A stretch of 64,000 nucleotides of DNA from Bacillota bacterium. GTDB lineage: Bacteria; Bacillota; Clostridia; Christensenellales; CAG-138. The notes beneath the pieces were generated by a model. It had not been told where the DNA came from and made no database searches. It saw nothing but the letters and a program-made list of their open reading frames with translations. Location of the stretch: positions 1 through 64,000 of the forward strand of contig JAEWUO010000030.1 in NCBI GenBank assembly GCA_023459335.1, written 5' to 3'. Shown in pieces: positions 60,983 through 64,000 of the stretch (the first letter of the stretch is position 1; each line of letters opens with the position of its first letter). The translations under genes were made by a program, and so were the position numbers.

Positions 60983-61348
60983 TTACGGTTTTTGAAAGAC
61001 GAAACCGTACTCCTCGCAGTCGATGCTTTCTTTATAAAGAATGCGGCGCGTGCGAACCACGCCGACGTCGGCTGCAAGTTCCATTCCGCTTTCGATCCCC
61101 TCGTCAAAGCCGATCTGACCCATTGCGCGGACGCCGTTTTCAAATTCGACAATCCCGAAATTAAGCCATGGCATCATATACCCTTCCGGCAGGTTATACA
61201 CCCGCGTCCAGGTCAGCAGCTTGCACTTGCCGCCGAGCGGTACGGGCTCGAATTCGCGCCCGTCGCAGTCCGGATTCTGGCACACGACGTAACGGGGATG
61301 GTGCAGCTTGCCGCACTTTAAACATTTGTAGGCGTACATCTGTTCCAT
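60983..61348 (-). CDS. DUF35 zinc-ribbon OB-fold protein, thiolase partner
   Basis: 121 residues from ATG 61348 (AAGGAGGG at good spacing; ATG 61354 is too close). Zinc ribbon C-x2-C-x10-C-x4-C (CLKCG ... CQNPDC) at residues 8-28, then an OB fold (LLTWTRVYNLPEGYMMPWLNFGIVEFENGVRAMGQIGF). DUF35 proteins channel CoA thioesters between thiolase-like partners in archaea and in the phloroglucinol acyltransferases. It directly follows the thiolase gene. Confidence 0.88.
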   Translation of the reverse strand: MEQMYAYKCLKCGKLHHPRYVVCQNPDCDGREFEPVPLGGKCKLLTWTRVYNLPEGYMMPWLNFGIVEFENGVRAMGQIGFDEGIESGMELAADVGVVRTRRILYKESIDCEEYGFVFQKP

Positions 61349-61361
61349 TATCATTCCCTCC

Positions 61362-62558
61362 TTACTTCGTGGTCACAATCGTCGAAACGACGTTGTTGCC
61401 AAACCCGCCGAAGTTGACCGCAAGCCCCGTTTTCGCGCCTTCGACCTGACGGCCTCCGGCTTCGCCGCGCAGCTGGCGCACGAGTTCGACGATCTGCGAG
61501 ACACCCGTCGCCCCCAGCGGATGGCCTTTCGCCTTCAGCCCTCCGGAGGTATTGACCGGCAGTTTTCCGCCGATCTTCGTGTCTCCGTTTCGAGCGGCGA
61601 TATGCCCCTGCCCGCGCGGGAAAAGGCCGACTTCTTCGCTCTCTTCGATCTCGAGGATCTGGAACGCGTCGTGCAGTTCGGCCACGTCGATATCCTCCGG
61701 CCCCATGCCGGCCATTTTGTACGCCTTCTGCGCGCTCAGCCGCACGGCCAATAGATCGCTCGGCGTTTCGCGGTTGGCGACCACGTGCGTATCCGTCGCG
61801 GAGGCGATCCCCGCCACGCGCACGAATCTCTTATGCGCAAACCCCAGCTCTTCCTGCTTGTCTTTCGCAACCAGCAAAACGGCAGCCGCGCCGTCCGAGA
61901 CGGGACACATATCGAACTGCCGAAGCGGGTCGGCGACGATGGGGTTCGTCGCGTTGATGTAAGCGGGGTTCGTGATACGCTCCAGCACCACGGAGCGCTG
62001 GATGTGCGCGACGGGGTTCTGGCAGGCGTTGTCGTGATTTTTCACGGAGACGATGGAGAGATCCTTGCTCTCGACGCCGAAGCGTTCCATGCAAAGGCGC
62101 GTGAACATGCCTGCAAACGCGGGCAGCGTCGCGCCGTATTTGTATTCCGCAATCGGATGCAGCATGGTCGCGACGAAATCCGTGCCTTCCCAGCCGGTAA
62201 CTTCGCGCATCGCTTCGCCGCCGATGACCAGCACGCAGTCGCACATGCCGGAAGCGATCGCCATCACGCCGAGCTTCACGGCGGAGGCGCCGGAAGCCGG
62301 CCCGTTTTCGATGGTCTCCGCCATCGCGGGGCGGATGTTGAGCGAGTCCACGACCGCGCTGGCAGATCCGCTGACACGGTTCACCATGCCCGCGCCCATG
62401 GAGGCCACGAACACCTGGTCGATAACGTTTCTGCGCCCGGTTTTTGCGCCCGCGTCATCCATGGCCAGAAGCGCCGCCTCGCAGAGCATATCCAGAAACG
62501 TTCCGCTGGTCTTCCCGAATTTGGTGTGACCAACGCCAACGATTCCTACCTGTCTCAT
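61362..62558 (-). CDS. Thiolase-fold protein (SCP2-type) without the nucleophilic cysteine
   Basis: 398 residues from ATG 62558. Motifs AELHDAF, NTSGGLKAKGHPLGATG and NFGGFGN show the SCP2/archaeal thiolase subtype. Where the family has E-x2-C-A-S-G, this protein reads ENGPASG near residue 88, so Cys is replaced by Pro (codon CCG, clear in the sequence). The usual acyl-enzyme cannot form there. It pairs with DUF35. It may act as a scaffold or a different acyl-transfer enzyme in the FdrA operon. Confidence 0.87.
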   Translation of the reverse strand: MRQVGIVGVGHTKFGKTSGTFLDMLCEAALLAMDDAGAKTGRRNVIDQVFVASMGAGMVNRVSGSASAVVDSLNIRPAMAETIENGPASGASAVKLGVMAIASGMCDCVLVIGGEAMREVTGWEGTDFVATMLHPIAEYKYGATLPAFAGMFTRLCMERFGVESKDLSIVSVKNHDNACQNPVAHIQRSVVLERITNPAYINATNPIVADPLRQFDMCPVSDGAAAVLLVAKDKQEELGFAHKRFVRVAGIASATDTHVVANRETPSDLLAVRLSAQKAYKMAGMGPEDIDVAELHDAFQILEIEESEEVGLFPRGQGHIAARNGDTKIGGKLPVNTSGGLKAKGHPLGATGVSQIVELVRQLRGEAGGRQVEGAKTGLAVNFGGFGNNVVSTIVTTK

Positions 62559-62585
62559 CTGCTTCTTCCTTTCTTCGCAAAAGAA

Positions 62586-62614
62586 GGCCGGCGCGGCAAA
62601 CGCCGCGCCCGGCC
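62586..62614. other. Strong intercistronic hairpin
   Basis: GGCCGGCGCGGC (62586-62597) pairs with GCCGCGCCCGGCC (62602-62614) with one bulged base. It lies between the first and second genes of the operon and may tune read-through or mRNA processing. Confidence 0.5.
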
Positions 62615-62623
62615 GAGTCCATT

Positions 62624-63295
62624 TCAAACGCTGAGTTTTTCGGGCATATGCACGACTTTGTTGGCCTCGATCACGTCTTCAAACGCGGGGCGGATGCCGA
62701 CGTTTTTATTGGCCTTATGCTTCTCCCAGAGCGCGCGGGTGAGGACGAACGTCGGCACGCCGCCAAGCTCGTGCGGGAACTGCGGACGCGATTCGAGTTC
62801 GTATTCGATCATCCAGCGTTTAAAGCCGTTCGGGCTCTCGGCGACGATCCATACCTCGTCCTGATTCATGAAGTCGAAATGATATTCCATCTTGGCGGCA
62901 AAGAGCTGCGCGCCGACGCGCGCGCCGCGTTTCAGCGTCATGGTGTGGTAGCTCATGCCGATCTTCTCGTTGACCATGCGTCCGTTGACGATGCCGGCGA
63001 TCTCGCCGTCCACCGCGCCGATGAGCAGGTACTCATCCTGCACACGGTAACGCAGCATGCCTAAAAGTTCCGCGACGATGCGCGCGGAGACGATATCGTA
63101 AAAGTCCTTCTGGTGGTTGAGCAGCGGCTTGATGCCTTCGAGGACCATCTCGGCTTCCTCCCGCGTCGCCATACGCACGAGCATATCTTCGCCCGTGGTG
63201 AGCGGAATCACCTTCGCCTCATACGGCTTGAGCCCGATCGACGGCGGCCGGAGCTTTGCTTCCATTTCGTCTACGAGGATATCATACTTTCCCAT
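62624..63295 (-). CDS. GNAT-like protein, first gene of the FdrA operon
   Basis: 223 residues; AAGGAGG 9 bases before the ATG. The core (DMLVRMATREEAEMVLEGI, LLIGAVDGEIAGIVNGRMV, SYHTMTLKRGARVGAQLFAAKMEYHFD, WIVAESPNGFKRWMIEYELE) follows the GNAT order, but the Q/R-x-x-G-x-G/A acetyl-CoA loop is GARVGA, so it could bind acyl-CoA. Substrate unknown. Its place at the head of the operon suggests handling of the entry or end product. Confidence 0.65.
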   Translation of the reverse strand: MGKYDILVDEMEAKLRPPSIGLKPYEAKVIPLTTGEDMLVRMATREEAEMVLEGIKPLLNHQKDFYDIVSARIVAELLGMLRYRVQDEYLLIGAVDGEIAGIVNGRMVNEKIGMSYHTMTLKRGARVGAQLFAAKMEYHFDFMNQDEVWIVAESPNGFKRWMIEYELESRPQFPHELGGVPTFVLTRALWEKHKANKNVGIRPAFEDVIEANKVVHMPEKLSV

Positions 63296-63364
63296 TTGTG
63301 TTTGCCTCCTTTTTATTGTCGCAAGAATTGATGTGAAAAAGAATGGTGCCTGATTTACAAAATC

Positions 63365-63393
63365 ATTGTAGCGTCATTATGAAGCCTTGTCCA
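63365..63393 (-). promoter_or_regulatory. Promoter of the FdrA operon
   Basis: Minus strand TGGACA (63393-63388), 17 bp, TACAAT (63370-63365), about 70 bases before the first gene. One transcript of about 7 kb should cover seven genes. Confidence 0.65.
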
Positions 63394-63694
63394 GTATTTC
63401 TTGCAAAATATTATTTTTTCTTCCGCGTCTGTCCTGCGCATTTTAAAATTTGGATCGGATCCCTGTGAAACCGTGTCAGCGAGTGAATAATATATTGTTT
63501 TTCTGGTAAAACTGTACTATTTACCGAGCGGCTGTTTCGCATTTTCGCCTGCAAAGATTTTAAAATCTCCGTTTTTCGGCACCGTATTTCCTTACTAATA
63601 TTATTTTTAATAAACACAGTGTTTATTTATATTGCAGGATTTATTTGTCTTCATTTCATTTTTGAAGATTTGTGATCTTTTTCTTTGCAGAAAA

Positions 63695-63723
63695 TTGTGT
63701 TTCTCCCCTGCCCGTAGTATACT
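63695..63723 (+). promoter_or_regulatory. Promoter of pfkA
   Basis: TTGTGT (63695-63700), 17 bp, TATACT (63718-63723). The leader of about 140 bases contains CGTTC/GAACG (around 63775-63795) and CCCGC/GCGGG (63830-63842) hairpins close to the ribosome site. A AATAAACA/TGTTTATT hairpin lies upstream near 63610-63630. Nothing else is visible in 63394-63869. Confidence 0.55.
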
Positions 63724-63869
63724 GATACACAATAATGGGGTATAATTTTAATTTTCACCTCGCGCTCGCCCGTTTCGTTCTTTTTTAAGGAACGCGGCGT
63801 TTTGACCGGTCGATTCGAACACTCGAAGCCCGCTGCGCGGGTTTTCAGAATAAGAGAGGTTAAAGGGAT

Positions 63870-64000
63870 ATGGAAAACAAAATTCGCCGGGTCGGAATCC
63901 TTACCAGCGGCGGAGACGCGCCGGGCATGAACGCGGCCATCCGCGCCTCGGTCCGCACCTGCGTCCTGCACGATATCATTCCTGTCGGCATTCACCGCGG
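63870..64000 (+). CDS. pfkA: 6-phosphofructokinase (partial, cut by window end)
   Basis: Only the first 43 residues are in the window: IRRVGILTSGGDAPGMNAAIRA holds the ATP-binding TSGGDAPGMNAAIR motif of ATP-dependent phosphofructokinase, which makes fructose 1,6-bisphosphate in glycolysis. AAAGGG and GAGAGG precede the ATG. Continues beyond 64000. Confidence 0.95.
   Translation, partial: MENKIRRVGILTSGGDAPGMNAAIRASVRTCVLHDIIPVGIHR

Noticed and set aside
63790..63845. tRNA-like TTCGAA segment upstream of pfkA
   Set aside because: No acceptor stem, anticodon arm or D arm can be folded around it.

Overview
The window looks like the chromosome of a GC-rich member of the Bacillota (class Clostridia, probably a gut-type strict anaerobe). 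Pointers are strong Shine-Dalgarno sites with frequent GTG/TTG starts, a Rex redox repressor, two DegV proteins, a DUF1836 protein, a YtrA-type GntR/ABC operon, the UPF0237-UPF0210 pair, two-subunit class I (Fe-S) fumarase, a desulfoferrodoxin-like domain and an NapH/FMN-binding membrane redox protein with ApbE. No rRNA or tRNA gene was found. Almost all DNA is coding, and hairpin terminators separate the units.

Left part (1-26 kb): L-asparaginase, DegV, a hotdog thioesterase, UPF0210/UPF0237, a zinc-ribbon membrane protein with a nitroreductase, an MFS exporter with an ArsR-like regulator, a YdeI-like protein, a MacB/FtsX-type ABC system with a long coiled coil, lgt, a self-regulated ABC-2 operon with a perfect operator, a Nudix hydrolase, UV damage endonuclease, a TspO-like protein, a desaturase/glycosyltransferase/acyltransferase trio resembling staphyloxanthin genes, a PAS-HD-GYP protein, a second DegV and DUF1836.

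Middle (26-43 kb): a methyltransferase; an unusual three-gene operon (a 1554-residue HD / HEAT-like / nucleotidyltransferase / GNAT-like / phosphoribosyltransferase fusion, a malate/lactate-dehydrogenase-like protein and a cysteine-rich flavodoxin-fold protein); YbjQ; a Fur-type regulator with a zinc-type ABC importer; flavodoxin-fold proteins with an HTH-desulfoferrodoxin fusion; and ApbE with its probable substrate, an Fe-S/FMN membrane protein whose 3' end is frameshifted.

Right part (43-64 kb): fumarase alpha/beta-purA-purB; an AraC regulator; a lower-GC TIR-transmembrane-PDZ-like gene behind a consensus promoter and leader terminator; Rex; an orphan three-gene phage-tail-like module; a uracil/xanthine-type permease; and a seven-gene operon (GNAT-like, thiolase lacking its nucleophilic Cys, DUF35 OB-fold, DUF2877, FdrA, DUF1116, cyclase) that looks like a variant oxamate carbamoyltransferase-type catabolic cluster. 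The window ends inside pfkA.

Most worth a second look: the giant fusion operon at 28-34 kb, the FdrA/Cys-less thiolase operon at 56-63 kb, and the TIR-TM-PDZ gene at 48.4-50.5 kb. Statements on composition are by eye; all family calls are from reading the protein sequence, without database searches.
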